Of a stretch of DNA of 64,000 nt, positions 39,428 to 52,571 are shown piece after piece; position 1 is the first letter of the stretch, and the number at the start of each line of letters is the position of its first letter. Position numbers and translations under genes: made by a program. The notes under the pieces are model-generated. The model was not told the origin of the DNA. It ran no database searches and worked only from the letters and a program-made list of their open reading frames with translations. The stretch comes from Nymphaea colorata (Eukaryota > Streptophyta > Magnoliopsida > Nymphaeales > Nymphaeaceae): NCBI RefSeq assembly GCF_008831285.2, contig NC_045148.1, forward strand, positions 1,242,001 to 1,306,000, read 5' to 3'.

Positions 39428-39779
39428 GTTGATATTTGAAATTTTGCTATCTACATATAATTCTATGAATAAATTCAATTAAAGAAACCAACTAAAATTT
39501 ATTCCTCCTGTGTACATTAAAGGACTGACATCATAGATTTGAGATATGAACACGAACATGTCAAGTAGAAATTTGTTATTGCCTTCATAAAATTTAAGAT
39601 TTTGGATTGGGAAAATGAGAAGAGATGAAAGAATCATGGGTTGCTTAATTTTTATTAAAATGGTAAAAGTATCAAAACTAGCTGCTAATTTATCATGTTT
39701 AATTCCTCCTAATTAACCTTTTAGACCAAATAGTTGACCTCAGGGTTGATAATTCCTATATGATGGACCCTTTTCCTTA

Positions 39780-39987
39780 GGAGGCGTTTGATGGTCTGGA
39801 ATTTTGATTCAAGAATGAAAATTCTAGAATCATAATTCCTCATCAAACTAGAATGAAATCAGAATTCCAGATTTCAGTTTCCTAATTTTGGAAACAAAAT
39901 ACTTTGTTTCATTAATCATTGCTATTTCTTAAAAGTGAAGCATTTTGATTCTAAAATTTCATGATTCTAGGTATATTAAACGCCCCC
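39780..39987. mobile_element. MITE-like element with GGCGTTT inverted ends
   Basis: The left end GGAGGCGTTTGATGG and the complement of the right end, GGGGGCGTTTAATAT, form a roughly 12-bp inverted repeat. The interior is built of GAATTTTGATTC/GAATCAAAAT-type words that can fold back. No coding capacity and no clear target duplication. Confidence 0.55.
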
Positions 39988-40039
39988 AATGAAATTCAAA
40001 AGATGTAAATCTGATTCCTCTTTGAAGCAGCCCTAAATC

Positions 40040-40265
40040 TAGGGATGCCAATGTCTAGGGTTCGACCGGATCTAGACTTTAGATTTGGACTCGAACCTCA
40101 TTTTTGAAAAATCAAACTCATATCCGACTAGCATAAGATCCAACCTTTCTATGCAATGACATCTCAGTCAGATGTCCAACTCAATTTCAGACTGTTGTGA
40201 AACTGATTTCAAATCCGAATTCGTAATCAATCAGAATCGGTCCTCTTTACCAAATCTGGCTAAAT
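40040..40265. repeat. TAGGGATG-family dispersed repeat, truncated
   Basis: TAGGGATGCCAATGTC begins a stretch rich in GGATCTAGA/AAATCCGAAT words like the elements at 2886 and 55480. No matching right end was found, so it is probably truncated. Confidence 0.35.
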
Positions 40266-42030
40266 GGTCGAATGTATCGAGGTGTTAAATTATGCGGAGT
40301 ATTGAACTGTGATGGCCAATTCCTATGAGGTGAATCGACCTACTTAAAACTAATTAATGAACTGACTTAACGTAAACAATCTTGAGAAGGAAAAGTAGCT
40401 AATCAACTATTGAAGTTGTTGACATATGCTACGTTAAACACAAAACTCTCCTAAAAACGTTGAGGAAATTGGAGTCTGATTATTAGCTTTATGTAAAACT
40501 TGTCACAAAGGATATATGTGTATATTTATGACCTTTCAAGAACAATTAATGGTCCTTTAAATCTACTGTTGTTTTGTTCTTATGAAACTAATGAATTGTG
40601 CACTGTAGCAAATCATTCATCAGAAAAAGTTAGTGATATAAAAACTTTCACCTAATCAATAAAGTGTTGTAATGAAGTCACCTGCCTTCAACATATTGCC
40701 ATCCTTACCTAATTTGAAACCGTTTAAAACATAAGAAGGGATTATATGAAAACAGAATCTTACTTAAATATAGGAGATCAGAATAGTAAAAGTACTATAC
40801 CGAAGAGATTAGGAATTTTGAGCTTAAACCAGTATTACCCAAAACAGAAATTAGCGAAAATCGGATGCTCGGTAATAGTGCTATATATGACAGAAAGTGA
40901 AGTGATAACAACTTATAAAAATAAAAAATTACTAGCGAGTAAATTATACAGCGTCTAATTTTTTGAATCTTCTAGTTCCATAGTTAAGCCAATGGTCGGT
41001 TTTCTTCAGTGAAAAATTCCACCGTCAAAATGGCCCACAAGAATTATTGCATTCATCAATTAGATGAGAATCGTGCTTTCAGGTATAAATTCCTTGAAGA
41101 AGAATACTTAGATCGTTGCCAACTCCTGAAGAAAAGCAGTCCCCTATTATTATGTACTCGAACTAGTGAAATTTTTTTCTGATTTGAAACAAGCACCATC
41201 TTGGTTTCGATTTCGTAAACTTTAAGTAGATTAAAACTGTAGCCAAAATATCAACTTTTACTTGTCTATACGCTTGCCGCTTGCGTGACTTAAAAGTGGA
41301 TTACTATCAACAGAAAGAGTTTCAGTCAGGAAGTTCAAAATGCCAAATGATGTAGGGAAAAAAATTTTCTGAACTAATGCACCACAGAAGCAGCGCGCCA
41401 TTGTAATTTTTCAGAAAATTTTGCATGTGGGTTTCAAACTTACAGTCCACCTCTACTGCACCATCTTGTTAGAGCAGGATAACAACAAAAGGGCAACCAG
41501 TCACCAACACACTGCTGTCTTCCTGATTAATAGAGCCAAAACTAAATGACATCCATTATCGGGGTGACACAGCCTCTCCCTTTCCATTAAGACTGCTTTC
41601 AGTGCCTGGCTATGCTTGATCAACTTACATATCAGTGCCCCCACCTCTCTCCCCACCAACACCTCCTCTACCGATTGATTGAAACATAGAGTAGAAATTA
41701 AGTAATTAGTGTAGGTAACTTTTTAAGTCTGCCGTCAAATCACAAGGCTCGACTTTTGTGTGCAACTTGGTTCAGGTAGCAAGATGATGGAAAGGAGATG
41801 TTCTATCACCTTCTCACGATCATGATTTCCACACACATGACATGATAAAGATAAAAACATTGAGTAGAAATTGAGCCTTCCCATCAGAAGAACTATACTA
41901 GTGGTGTACGGTACATCGCTGAAAGAATGTTCAATTGCATATATATAAAATAAATATTGTTGAAAGAGCCGAAAGTATCTCAACCTTAAACTACAGTCCT
42001 CTAATGCAATTTTGTAATAAACGGTACCGG

Positions 42031-42060
42031 TGCTGTATCGGTTTGCTCACCGATACAGCA
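42031..42060. other. perfect 12-bp inverted repeat (hairpin, 6-nt loop)
   Basis: TGCTGTATCGGT and its exact complement ACCGATACAGCA are separated by TTGCTC. Related CGTATCG/GTATCAG words follow downstream. It is probably a fragment of a dispersed palindromic repeat; no function can be assigned. Confidence 0.8.
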
Positions 42061-43448
42061 TATTTGCTGACACGTATCGCTAATGATCGATTGTATCAGC
42101 CTAATCTTAAATTTTAGAAATAATTTGAAATATTTTAAAAATAAAAACCTGCTTAGGCCCCATATACAGAGGTATGAACACTGTTCTAGTGTGGGAAGGA
42201 CTCAACATGATCTCACAATGAATCTTTTGTGCTTGCAATCAATTCATCATGACTGGTTACAAAGTTGTTCAAGTTAAAAAGAAAGTCAAAAAGCAAAAAT
42301 GATTGAAGAAAACTTTTATCATATAAAAGAATCAAGCTGCATATGCATATATCATCTCAAGAAAGGCTCTTCCTGTTTTCTCCAAAGACAAGCTTAATTG
42401 GTCTCGAAAATTTTCATCAGATTGGCTTAATGGTAGCTAGTTTTGAAATAGCGTGGGTTCCACTGTGTAACCACTACTAAAGAAGGCTATAAAAATATAA
42501 ATAGAAGCGCCGAGAGGGTGGGCTACTCTGTGGGTTTAATCTTACAGCATTTTAGATCGATTAACCTAAAGGAAATTCTAAAATAATACATTGGGACCTA
42601 TTATTAGAGAAGGTGCTGAAACACGAAGTAGTTGTGAAGATTCACTATTTCAAAACAAAATAAAAAGAGGAGGTGACACATGCTTTCCAAAAGAAATAAT
42701 GGTGACCAGCATGGCTTCCACATGATAGGCCAGCATCCTATATGGAAGACGGGTTGCTGCAAAAGCAGTCAATGCTTAGTGAAAAAGGCAAACATATGAG
42801 AATACATTTCCTACAAAGAGAATGGCAGCCACACCAAAATATATTTATGTACACAACCATACTGACTGAGAGAGAGAGAGAGAGAGATGAATTTTGAGAG
42901 CAGAAAGGAGAAAGAGATCACTAATGCAGAAGTATGAAGGGCCACGTCAAAGATCTTAACATTGGATTATAGAGCTTGTGGGAGGTTGGTCGCCCATTTT
43001 ATGGTTAATGTGTCATTCCAATGGTGATAGCTAATGAGTAGCCAGCATATCTTTGAGCGTGAAGCCATATCTCTCCCTCTAGCTGTCTCCCGAAGGAAAA
43101 ATAAAGGGAAAAAATTACAAGATTATGGTTCATCCCTGTTTCTGTCTGTCAGAAGATGATACCCGATCTCTGTAGAAAGAACGTACTGTTACTTTTGGAG
43201 GCAGAGGGAGACTTCCATGAGAAAAGTGTTGCGTTTTAAAGCATGACATAAAGCAACACCAATACCGACAAACCGATAACTTAATTAAACTGTCATACCA
43301 CGCAACCATTAAGAAGAGCAAAGGTACTTTATTGTAATGAAAACCTTTTTCAGCAACGAAACCTTCTTTACATAAAGATAGTCACCTTGTTTAGGTCACC
43401 CAAAGATTTAATTTGCTGATGTCATTTTAAAATTCTTTGGAGTTACTG

Positions 43449-43498
<50 letters not shown>
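43449..43498. repeat. (TA)n microsatellite
   Basis: About 24 TA dinucleotides. Confidence 0.96.
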
Positions 43499-43499
<1 letters not shown>

Positions 43500-43627
43500 A
43501 TTTGAAAATTGTTCTTTAGAAGTTTCAATTATACTTTACACGTCTATCTTCCTCTTGGTTTTTCAAATTGGTGATATTTTCTCGCATAAACTTGGCATCC
43601 TTGTTTTTCTTTCATCAGAGTTTTCGC

Positions 43628-43914
43628 CAGTGGAGCTAGGATATTTGGCTAAAGGGTACTCGAGTCACCAGCACAGATCTGATGTGGGTGTACCATGTAA
43701 TTTTCAAGTCATCAGAATATAAATTTTCCAATTTTCCATTAAAACTTTTGATGGGCTGGTGCGGGCGGTGGTGCAAACTAGCCCCCATGTATCTCCACCA
43801 CCACTGGTTTTCACCATAGCTATGAGGCTTTGAGCTCATACTTCCTGCATGGTTATGTGGTTTGCCCTCGCGGGAGCCGTGAACTCATAACAAAATTCAT
43901 GGATTCCGCCACTG
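43628..43914. mobile_element. possible hAT-type MITE with CAGTGG ends
   Basis: The left end CAGTGGAGCTAGGATATTTG and the complement of the right end, CAGTGGCGGAATCCATGAAT, are inverted copies of the CAGTGGCGGAGCC type seen in hAT MITEs. The 8-bp flanks (GTTTTCGC and GAAACTAC) do not match, so the insertion is old, rearranged, or its edges are off. Confidence 0.5.
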
Positions 43915-44515
43915 GAAACTACAACAGTCGTGTATATGTGTGTGAGTGCACGTGCGGTGCGTGCACACTCATGATCAGGGGCCTAACACCCCTTGTATTT
44001 TTGAGACATTAAATTTTCAAGTTCTATAGTTTAACGTAAGGCACCAGTAGATTTTGTTAAAGAGAGTAACTCCTTTTTTTTTTTTTGGAAAATAGTTGCG
44101 TCCCTTTTAAGAGAAAAAGTTTCTGTCTCCCCCCTTGCATATGTGAAAAATTATACCTTACGCCCACAAAGAAAGACTTCATGCTCTTTCCAATGAGTAC
44201 TCTCTTTAACATTAGATGAGGAGCAGTATAGAGATAGTAGTTAAAGAGTTTCGGTATGTGCTTATTTCTGAGAATTATACTGCCATTTATTTCTGAGAAT
44301 CATAGGTTATGGTAAGCACATGAGTCCATTATGGCTTTTGGGTACACATCACAGAGCACCCACTAAAAGACTCCTTTGCTTTCAATAAAATGTGACCCTG
44401 GGCAACAACTTTCATTTTGCTGCAGTAGTTGGTGCGCCTTCAGGCTTCAAGGTTCATGATCAAACCAACCCTTGACTCCTTCCAAAAACCAACCAATCGC
44501 ACCGTCAATCTTTTC

Positions 44516-47374
44516 TTACACGTTAAAGCAGGTGATCTTTCCTTCACTCTCTTCCTTCATCATCTCCTTTTCTTCCTTTCCTCCTCCATCGACTATGTCA
44601 AGATTGTAAAGCACAGGTATCATGGCTACGGAGCACAAGAAGACCAAGACAGGCCCAAATATCCAGAGCAAAAGCGGTAAGGCAGAATAGAAAAGCCTGT
44701 TTCCCATCATGTTCAGGACAGTTCCCCTGTGTAAGAGCTCAGACACATACTCTGGGCTCACAATTGAGGTCTCGTACTGTGGTGGGATGTTTATGAGGAA
44801 GTTCACTATGTTGATAAACCTTATAGAGAGGGAGTAGCAGAGGAAGGAAAGGAGGAACATGAGAAGCAGAGACACATATTTCAGTGCCACCATGAACTCG
44901 CCATGTGCGCCGAACACCGAATCATACAACGGCTTCTTCACACTGTACGTGCTGCTTATAACTGCAGCAAGCCCGGAAGAGAGCAGGATCGACATTGTTG
45001 CCATAAGTGTAGCACCCATGATCATGTTTCGAAGTGACTGCACAGCTAAGACACTCTTCTTGTCAATGTCCTGCATGAAAACAAGTTGGAGGGGCAATTG
45101 AGAAATAAAAGAAGGCTGCATTGCTGCATTACAATCAGCTTAACCCCACAAGTAGCTTGCTTAGTTTATGAAACTGTAGTACTAATTTACTTTGTAGTGG
45201 AAATTAACAGAGACAAGGTTTCCATGCAGTGAGTCACTAGGAGTGGAAGTGGACCAAGTGATACTTAGAATTACCAGTGAAGTCACTATGACTGGAACTG
45301 GATCAATTGATTCCTAAAACTGCCAGTGGTATTGCTTTTCAATATTCAGCACTCAGGACACCAAATCCCCAAATTCGAAGCAATTGGTGAATTCATAACC
45401 TGATCAAACACGTCTTATAATATGTATTGGCAGCAATCTGAAATATCAGCTGGGGCTGCTGGGCCAACTGGTGCCCATGACTCTGTGAGATGGTCCATTC
45501 TGAAGTAGGGAATGCCAAATCGGAACATAGTCCATAATGTTCTATTCAGCAATTTGTATGTTTATTGCTAGAATGCATTCAATGGACAGTCTTTCTTTAG
45601 AAAATCTCGAAAAGGTTGACAAAATCGAGAAACAACAATAAGGGATAACCAAGACAGCTGAACTAATACTGCATTTTGTGAGCTCTTGCAAAGAGTACCG
45701 GAAAAAAAGTATGAAAAGCATAAAAATAAGGAAGACAATCTGAAAAATATACGAAGACAATTTGGATTATGATTCTAGCCGAAAGAGTATTCGATCGCAG
45801 TATTTTATGTATCCTTTAACTGTTGCAAGAAACAAGGCAACACAATGTCTTCAAAATATTTTGGAGGAAATTTCTTGGAAATTATATTGCCAACTCTTGT
45901 TAACTTGATCTGATTTCCTTCCCCAGAAACTAAACAAGCCTGATTCTAGCTAAGAAGAGCTGGATGTCCTTATCAATCACCATGACAGTAATCTAGATCA
46001 TATCTTCCATTAAAAAATTTGAGGACAAAATGGCACGTATTAGCTGTACCACTGGCACTGGGTGCCTGGGGCATATGTGGCAGGAATGATGTCCACTCAT
46101 TACATCTTGGTGCTGGTATATGGGCTTTCTGTAATTAAAAAAAGGGTTACAGTAAGAGCAGCCTTAGATTTTTCAATACGTTCAAGTTGACTGACTCTGT
46201 TCATTTTCAAAACATCACATCGACGCCTCTAAAAAATATTGGTAGGAATTTTTTTTGTGCATAAGTAGGTAAGATATACGCCAAATAAAAGTGTCTCTTC
46301 GACATAGGTTTATAATTCACTCAAAGATATGAACTCCTAGGTAATATGCTGCTGCTGAGGGAGATTGGTTATGGCCATACTTGATTACCCGGATAACCTT
46401 TTATACCTTTCCTGTACTGAAAGCAATCAAACGCATGGTGAGAAAGTCCGGGACTTCACTCACCTTGCAGTTTGAGGGAAAAAGTCAAATGGAGAAGAGG
46501 TCTGACTTCTTCCCTGTGGAAAAGTGCATCCACAGGCACTGTTTAGAAAAATCAAAGAGACCCTAGAAGTGAAGTTTGATAAGTGATTTCCCTGTCACTG
46601 CTAACATTGATATGATGTCATGCATAGGAAGTCGAGAAAGAATTCCGAGTCGGATGTCAATAAGTTTGCCTGCAAAGATGGCATTTGATTGGAAAGTATC
46701 AGAAGTACAAAAAATGAGAAGAAGGCCACTGGCAACAACAACTTCTACCTCACAATAAAGAATGGAATGTCAGCAGTTGACGTTTAATATTATGCCAGGG
46801 GCCCTTCTGCCCTTGAAATGTTTCAAGTTAACATGAGACAGAGAGAGATGCCAACTTCAGCATGGGAAGCCTACAGGAACAAGGAAAGCTACAAGAAAAT
46901 GAAAAAGGTGGTTTATACAACTGTGATGGGAATGTGCCCATGACTGCCGAAAAACAGGAGACAAAGTAGGCTATGTCAATTGACGACTGAATATGTAACT
47001 GCATATGATCAACCTGAGAGGCAGAGCCAAGTATACTGCAACTTTCTTTCAGGCGGGCAGAGAACTTACAGTGCTTAAGATGGTACATGTAGCAGCCACT
47101 ATAAAACTTAATTACCAATATTTAAACATATATATTTCTCTTGCTGGCCATGAAAAATATAAGGGTACTGAGCAAATAAGAAAGAAAGACAAACAAGAAC
47201 AGGTACCTTCATCATGGCCTTCACCCAGAGCCTGCGGCCAGCGGCATTGATGCCTAAGATTGTTTGCAGTGGTTGGGTCCTTACCTTGTGCCACAGCCAA
47301 ATGTGGTACATAAGTGTGAAAAAAAGGCCTAATGGCACCAGTACCAAGTCTAAGTAGCTCTTCTTCCATTCCAT
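44516..47374 (-). CDS. DUF599-family plant membrane protein, two exons
   Basis: The function of this family is not established. The coding exons are 47207-47374 (56 codons) and 44516-45070 (184 codons plus stop), joined across a 2136-bp intron with a GTACCT donor and a CATGCAG acceptor. The product is 240 residues, about the family's usual length. Exon 1 carries the signature start MEWKKSYLDL, then HIWLWHKVRTQPLQT and GINAAGRRLWV. Exon 2 carries SLRNMIMGATLMAT, GLAAVISSTYSVKKP and GAHGEFMVALKY. Hydrophobic segments lie at about 7-27, 70-95, 116-150 and 181-212, so it should be a multi-span membrane protein, with a charged Lys/Glu-rich tail from about 220. The ATG at 47374 is chosen because it opens the conserved N-terminus; the frame-shifted open frame over the same exon is a shadow. 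A (GA)n tract lies immediately upstream of the ATG. Confidence 0.92.
45231..45330. repeat. imperfect ~49-bp tandem duplication in DUF599 intron
   Basis: AGTCACTAGGAGTGGAAGTG, ending in ACCAGTGA, is repeated as AGTCACTATGACTGGAACTG, ending in GCCAGTGG. Confidence 0.65.
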
Positions 47375-47380
47375 TTTCTT

Positions 47381-47382
<2 letters not shown>

Positions 47383-47425
<43 letters not shown>
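47383..47425 (-). repeat. (GA)n tract in the 5' leader of the DUF599 gene
   Basis: On the coding strand about 17 GA repeats, bordered by GAAAG interruptions, end about 10 bp before the ATG. GA-rich leaders near plant start sites can bind BBR/BPC GAGA-type factors. A regulatory role here is inference. Confidence 0.85.
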
Positions 47426-47482
47426 AGTTTCCTTTCTAGGTGCAGAAGGAGTTCTCAAATGATGCCGGCGCACTGCTAACTG

Positions 47483-47490
47483 CTATTTAT
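47483..47490 (-). promoter_or_regulatory. TATA-like box of the DUF599 gene
   Basis: ATAAATAG on the minus strand lies about 110 bp upstream of the start codon, which would put transcription start about 80 bp before the ATG and place the GA tract in the leader. Confidence 0.45.
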
Positions 47491-48358
47491 GATGGTTTCG
47501 ATGCAATGAACGTAGACAATTTGATGTTCACTTGAAATGACCGACTTGCCCCAAAATATTGCATTCATATTTATACGCACTACCTGAGCAGTTAGCCTAA
47601 CCAACTTTCGTAGTACCATTCATCAAGTGATTTAAGCGAGAAATTACAATTTTTCTTTTCAATTTTCCGTATGGGGCCTCCCTGGCTTATTGAGTAATTA
47701 ACCTACCACTATGTATGGATCCAATGATCATAATATGCAACCAAAAAATATCATTTTACTGGAACTCACATCTTCTTCCACTTGGAGTTTGAGACCAATA
47801 TACTGCACAGTTGGCCAACTTGGTCAAAGAAGCTTTCTTCATTCTTCGGCAGCCAATGCTTCTTGTGGTGCACAAATCCAAAGTTGCCGTCCAAGTTGGT
47901 AGTGCTCTTGGTTCATGCATATCTCAGGTAAATTACATTGTATAACCCCAATATAAACTTAAGATTTGTTATAAGTGTTTAAATGAATCTATTCTAAAGA
48001 TTGAAGCAAATTCATAAGCAGCTACTTATAGTTAAGTGTTTTATGAATCTGCTTCAATGTTTAAAATATATTTATGAGACACTTATAAAGTGATCCAACT
48101 ACCAAACTTTCCCTTGAATTGTTATCGAGCACTCCAAGCATCCAATATCAGGTAAGATGCTTCAAGTTTCATCTCTTTATCTCCCTAAACGGCTGACGGA
48201 CAATTTTCAAAAGGTTAGTGGGAAAAGAAGGATCATTTTGTTAATACAAACGGGTGACATGAGTGAGAATCTGACTCCGCATCCATAACAATATTATAAT
48301 TAAGCAAAGTTTGAACTGAAAAGGGCGAGATAATGGGGAGTGACGTGACATGCTAATG

Positions 48359-48360
48359 TG

Positions 48361-48392
<32 letters not shown>

Positions 48393-48434
48393 CTCTCTCT
48401 CACACACACACTCGCGCACACACATACACACACA
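48359..48434. repeat. (CT)n followed by (CA)n-rich microsatellite
   Basis: About 14 CT repeats, a short T-rich break, more CT, then interrupted CA repeats. Confidence 0.93.
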
Positions 48435-49858
48435 ACCTTCAGGCCATTTGCATGCACTCCCACGTTAAAAAGGAGAGGAAGAGGGGAGGTGAAGAGAGGG
48501 AGGAGGCGGCCCGGGAAGCCTGCTTTTCGTGTGGCGTGCACATCACCTTCCCCACATGATCACGAACGGAATAAGGGGAACACTGCTCATGAAATTAATT
48601 CCTGGGCAGCCCAAGCTGATCGAATCACTTGATCTACACGAAATGCAATGCTGGTCTATGTCGTCCATCTGTTTGATATTTATAGCCCGTTCGTTTCAAA
48701 GCTAACCTCTGAAACAACTGTCGCCATTTTGAGACAGTTCTTCAGTTTCAGAAATTAACACCATGAGAAAGTTTAGACAACAAAACTGTAAGTTTGAAAC
48801 TTCATTCATGTTGGCCTTCAAATCTTCAGCAATTTTAAACTCTCTCTACAAGCTCTTGCAACTGGAAGCGTCATGCATCTAAAATCTGCCTGCCATTGTG
48901 AGTGAAAAAGCACAACAGCGCGCAGTTTACGCAAAGGGAGGTAACCAAAACTATAAAGGCCACTGTACGCAAAGCTATGGATCATATACGTGATCATGGT
49001 TGCTCAAAATTTAAAAAAAATATCCAGATAAAATGGGAAATAAGAAAAATAAGGGTGCTTGGTGGTTCCCGTTGTGAGATGAGCATCTTTAAAGGTGTTT
49101 TGTTGGTGTTGTCTGCTTTATTCACTATCAGGAGTGCTCTCCTGATATACAACTGATTTGGTATTAGGAAGACAGGGAGAATCTCTTCCATATCATGATG
49201 AGGAGACTGAGTTAGTGTGATTTTTATAATCCATATGATCTGTCGTGGTTCTCTTCAAGATAATAAGTGGAGGTTGGGAGATTCTCTAGAAAAGAATGAG
49301 TCATCACTATTTCCTTAATGAAGGTGTAGGTTTTTCAATAGATTGATGCCTTTATATGCAGTCAAAAATTTGATGCAGGGTATTGCATCAGTTTGGCTTG
49401 TAGTAGGAGCACGCGGAGTGCCTAAGAATGCTAATTTTCCTTTAATATTTCTTGGATCTTACCTACATTTTTATATGAAACAAGTGATGATTGTTAGCAT
49501 CCAGGCACCGACTCTGACTTTTGACTATTTAAGTACAAATTGAAGCATTAATCTCTTCCAAAGTTGAACCTCACACATTATTAATTTCCTCATTGCTCAC
49601 CTTTCATCGGCGCGTCTCTAGTTCATAAGTCCATTATGAACTACTTTACGCATTATTATCTACTTAACTCGTGAGTAGACCGGGTTCTGCCTTATAATCT
49701 ACTTTTACGAGCGCAAATCAGACGGGTGGAGGTGTTGCCACTTGCCAGCAACGGATTGAAGTCCTTACTGACGTCTCTTTAAAAATTACTGACGCAATAA
49801 ACGAATAGCAGTCTTTTTTTTTTTTTTTGGGAGCAGCAGGTTAATTATCCCACTACCC

Positions 49859-49958
49859 AAACAAAGAGCTGAAGCTTCTTGCTTTACTCTTGTTGGTTCA
49901 GACATGCAAAACAAAGAGCCGAAGCTTCTTCCTTTACTCTTGTTGGTTCAGAGATGCA
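49859..49958. repeat. 50-bp tandem duplication
   Basis: ACAAAGAGCTGAAGCTTCTT at 49861 recurs at 49911 as ACAAAGAGCCGAAGCTTCTT, and the following CTTTACTCTTGTTGGTTCAG is identical. Confidence 0.9.
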
Positions 49959-50296
49959 TTGGTATGGCACGATGAAACAGTCACATGCTTCAGCTTGAAT
50001 GTAGAGCCCACCTTCTTTTTGGTATAGGAGCATAGCCCTGCACGGGTCAAACTGGTAACATGCCGCACACACACCTCCCATCCACCCATTTGAGCTGAAG
50101 TTAGTGTCCGTGAATCAAGGAAGGACGGTGTCGGTGCTTAGGTTGGAGCTTGCATAGCACATTAGCTAATGCATCACTATCTTTGACATTAGCACAAGGC
50201 TGGTGCTTGGTGAATTGATCCACACTCATGTTTCTCAAACTAGTGACTGATTGCCTACTAGCTAAGTGCGGAACCAAGCCTATTCAGGATAGCTCC

Positions 50297-50380
50297 CTAG
50301 CGTTGTATGGTTATAGTAAATTATTAGATGAATTGAGGCTAGCGTTGTATGTTTATAGTAAATTATTAGATGAATTGTGG
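50297..50380. repeat. 42-bp tandem duplication
   Basis: CTAGCGTTGTATGGTTATAG at 50297 is repeated at 50339 with one change, followed by identical TAAATTATTAGATGAATTG. Confidence 0.9.
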
Positions 50381-50836
50381 GCGAGATGCTGAAAACAAAC
50401 CCAAACTTTTGTATTACAAAAAATGTTTTGAAGGCTTTCTTAATGAAGAAAATAAGTGGGCTAAGATAGATATGATGAAAATACCAGCCTAACTCATTGC
50501 AAAACCAGATTGAATTGCAAAACTTGTGGTTTGACTCCTTAGCGTGGTGTAAAAAACTTGCTTGAATTCATGAGCATGAGCTTGATGGGACAAATACGAA
50601 CAATAGATGATGACTTTGGATGAACTTTAAGTTAAGAGCCGATTATAATATAAAAGCTCAGTTTACTATATAAGATCAAGTTTTTTAAGCCAAATTTGTA
50701 CAGTGGGTAGGTTGTCTATATGTTAATGGCCCTCTGGTTTTCTGTCCCAGCAAACAGGACACAGATTGCAAAGTGATTTATTAGCCTTGACCAGTAGATA
50801 TCTCCATGATGTGCCCATCAATATATGTATTTTAAC

Positions 50837-51010
50837 TAGGGATCTAAGGAGGCTAGATTTGGATTGGATGCAAATCTAATTAAACTCATGCATCGCTTAA
50901 TCAGTTCTAATTAGCGATGCATGAAATACAATATCCAAACAGAATTGGTACATATAATTGTGTTCAGATGTCCATCCGGTTCGATCTATATAATGAAAAA
51001 ATTGGGCCAA
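50837..51010. repeat. TAGGGAT-family dispersed repeat, partial
   Basis: TAGGGATCTAAGG begins a stretch of GATTTGGATTGGATGCAAAT-type words like the elements at 2886 and 55480. No right terminus was identified. Confidence 0.35.
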
Positions 51011-52223
51011 CCTTACTAACCTGATCAAGTTTATCCTACCAAATCAAGCATTCTCCTCAAATTTGAATAAGTATTGGTGACCATATAATAATGGCTCTTG
51101 CTCTTGAGACCTCAAAAATTAAGTCACAAGTGAAGCATCTCATTCAAATGTTGACCAAGAAATGCACGGCATTTTTATATTAATTTGATCATTTTTTAAT
51201 ATTATTTTCGTTTAGACGTGGACTTTGAGACTGTCATTTATGATGCAGACATGGTTGTAATCTGCTATTGGACCAAACATTTCCTTCTGGTGCTCCTATT
51301 TAATATTTAGAAAAACCAAAAAAGAAAAAGAAAAGTAGAAATCTGTGAACTTTTTCGCGAATCAGCATGAGCATGGCTGGACAATTTCACTCCTTGACGC
51401 ACCTACCAAAAGGCACCAAGTTTTAATAAAAAAGCGCAAAGAGCCAATAAGAAGCTCGGAGCATGCTTGATACACAACAATGGACAACGGAATAATAAAC
51501 CATATCTTTCGACAATGTCGACTCCATTTCCGGCCACATGATCGATTGTGCTTGAGCTTTTGAAAGTCACCGGTATTGGCCAACTAAATACCTATCTTTG
51601 GGCATTTATTGTTGTTTATATTATTATGTTGACTAACAAGAATCCTTCCTACAACACCAAAGTTTTAAAAGAAACTAAATTACAGTTGGTTCGGAACCGT
51701 GATGTCGGTACATAATCTTGCTTCCATGGATCATCTAAATGTATACCAATATATCGTTAGATCGAGTCGTATGAATGACCTTATAATTAATAAGCTTTTT
51801 ATAACCAGATGTGTAGGCTACTTACTCTAAGGAACATAATGAAATTCAAGCTCTGAGATATTCAAACATCAAAACTAATCTCCCCTTGGAAAAGATGACA
51901 ACAGAACCATTGTCCTCACGGTCCGAAATGAAGATGATCGCGATAGGGTTCAAAATGGCTGAGAAAATCACTATGTTGGCACAATATATTAGCTCAAATA
52001 CAAATTAACCCAAATCTTGATTAACATTCTTTCATTTCTCTTTCATTATGAAAGAGATACCAGCTTTAATCGGGAAAATGCCACGAGTTCACAGCATTGT
52101 AGGTGATATCTGGCCTAATATAAACCAAAAATATCGTGAAAAGAAACAAAGTGGCTACTGCCAAATGAAAATTAACAAATAATGGAGCTAAATATGTGAA
52201 GATTGTGAAAGATGAGAACTTTT

Positions 52224-52571
52224 AGAGGTCATTTGGTATAAGGGACACTGTGGGAGCACTCCTATGAAAATAGGGTAGATTCATAGAACACTCTGTGAGT
52301 ATTTCTTTTGCTAGAGACCCTTAGGGGTGATTTGACAGCAAGAGACACTTTGTGAGATAGGGTAAATTCATTGAACACTCTGTGAGTATTTCTTTTGCTA
52401 GAGGCCCTTAGGGGTGATTTGACAGCAAGAGACACTTTGTGAGTGTCTATCAATCTTTCTAAAAGATTGGATCATGTAGCAATAGTTTTATTAGTGTCTT
52501 ATAAACCAGCTCAATCTTTAGGATAGATTCATGAAACACTAACAAAGTGTCTTTGCTACCAAACTACCCCT
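52224..52571. mobile_element. MITE with repeated left arm
   Basis: The complement of the right end, AGGGGTAGTTTGGTAGCAAA plus GACACTTTGTTAGTG, matches left-arm sequence AGGGGTGATTTGACAGCAAG plus AGACACTTTGTGAG. The left arm occurs three times: at 52224 (diverged, AGAGGTCATTTGG), near 52323 and near 52412. The intervening blocks share GAACACTCTGTGAGTATTTC. TTTA flanks the outer limits (52221-52224 and 52571-52574), which would fit a TTA-type duplication as in PIF/Harbinger elements, though exact edges are ambiguous. No coding capacity. Confidence 0.75.

Larger units (their letters stand above)
37230..44500. other. intergenic region, no supported gene
   Basis: This holds the promoter side of galacturonokinase, for which I could not pick a clear TATA box, and the 3' flank of the DUF599 gene. 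Open frames are short and featureless. Supported contents are a (GA)n tract at 39.4 kb, a MITE-like element at 39.78 kb, a TAGGGATG-ended repeat at 40.04 kb, a perfect hairpin at 42.03 kb, (TA)n at 43.45 kb and a CAGTGG-ended foldback element at 43.63 kb. Confidence 0.55.

Noticed and set aside
47112-47369. 85-codon frame beginning MEEELLRLG
   Set aside because: Frame-shifted shadow of DUF599 exon 1.
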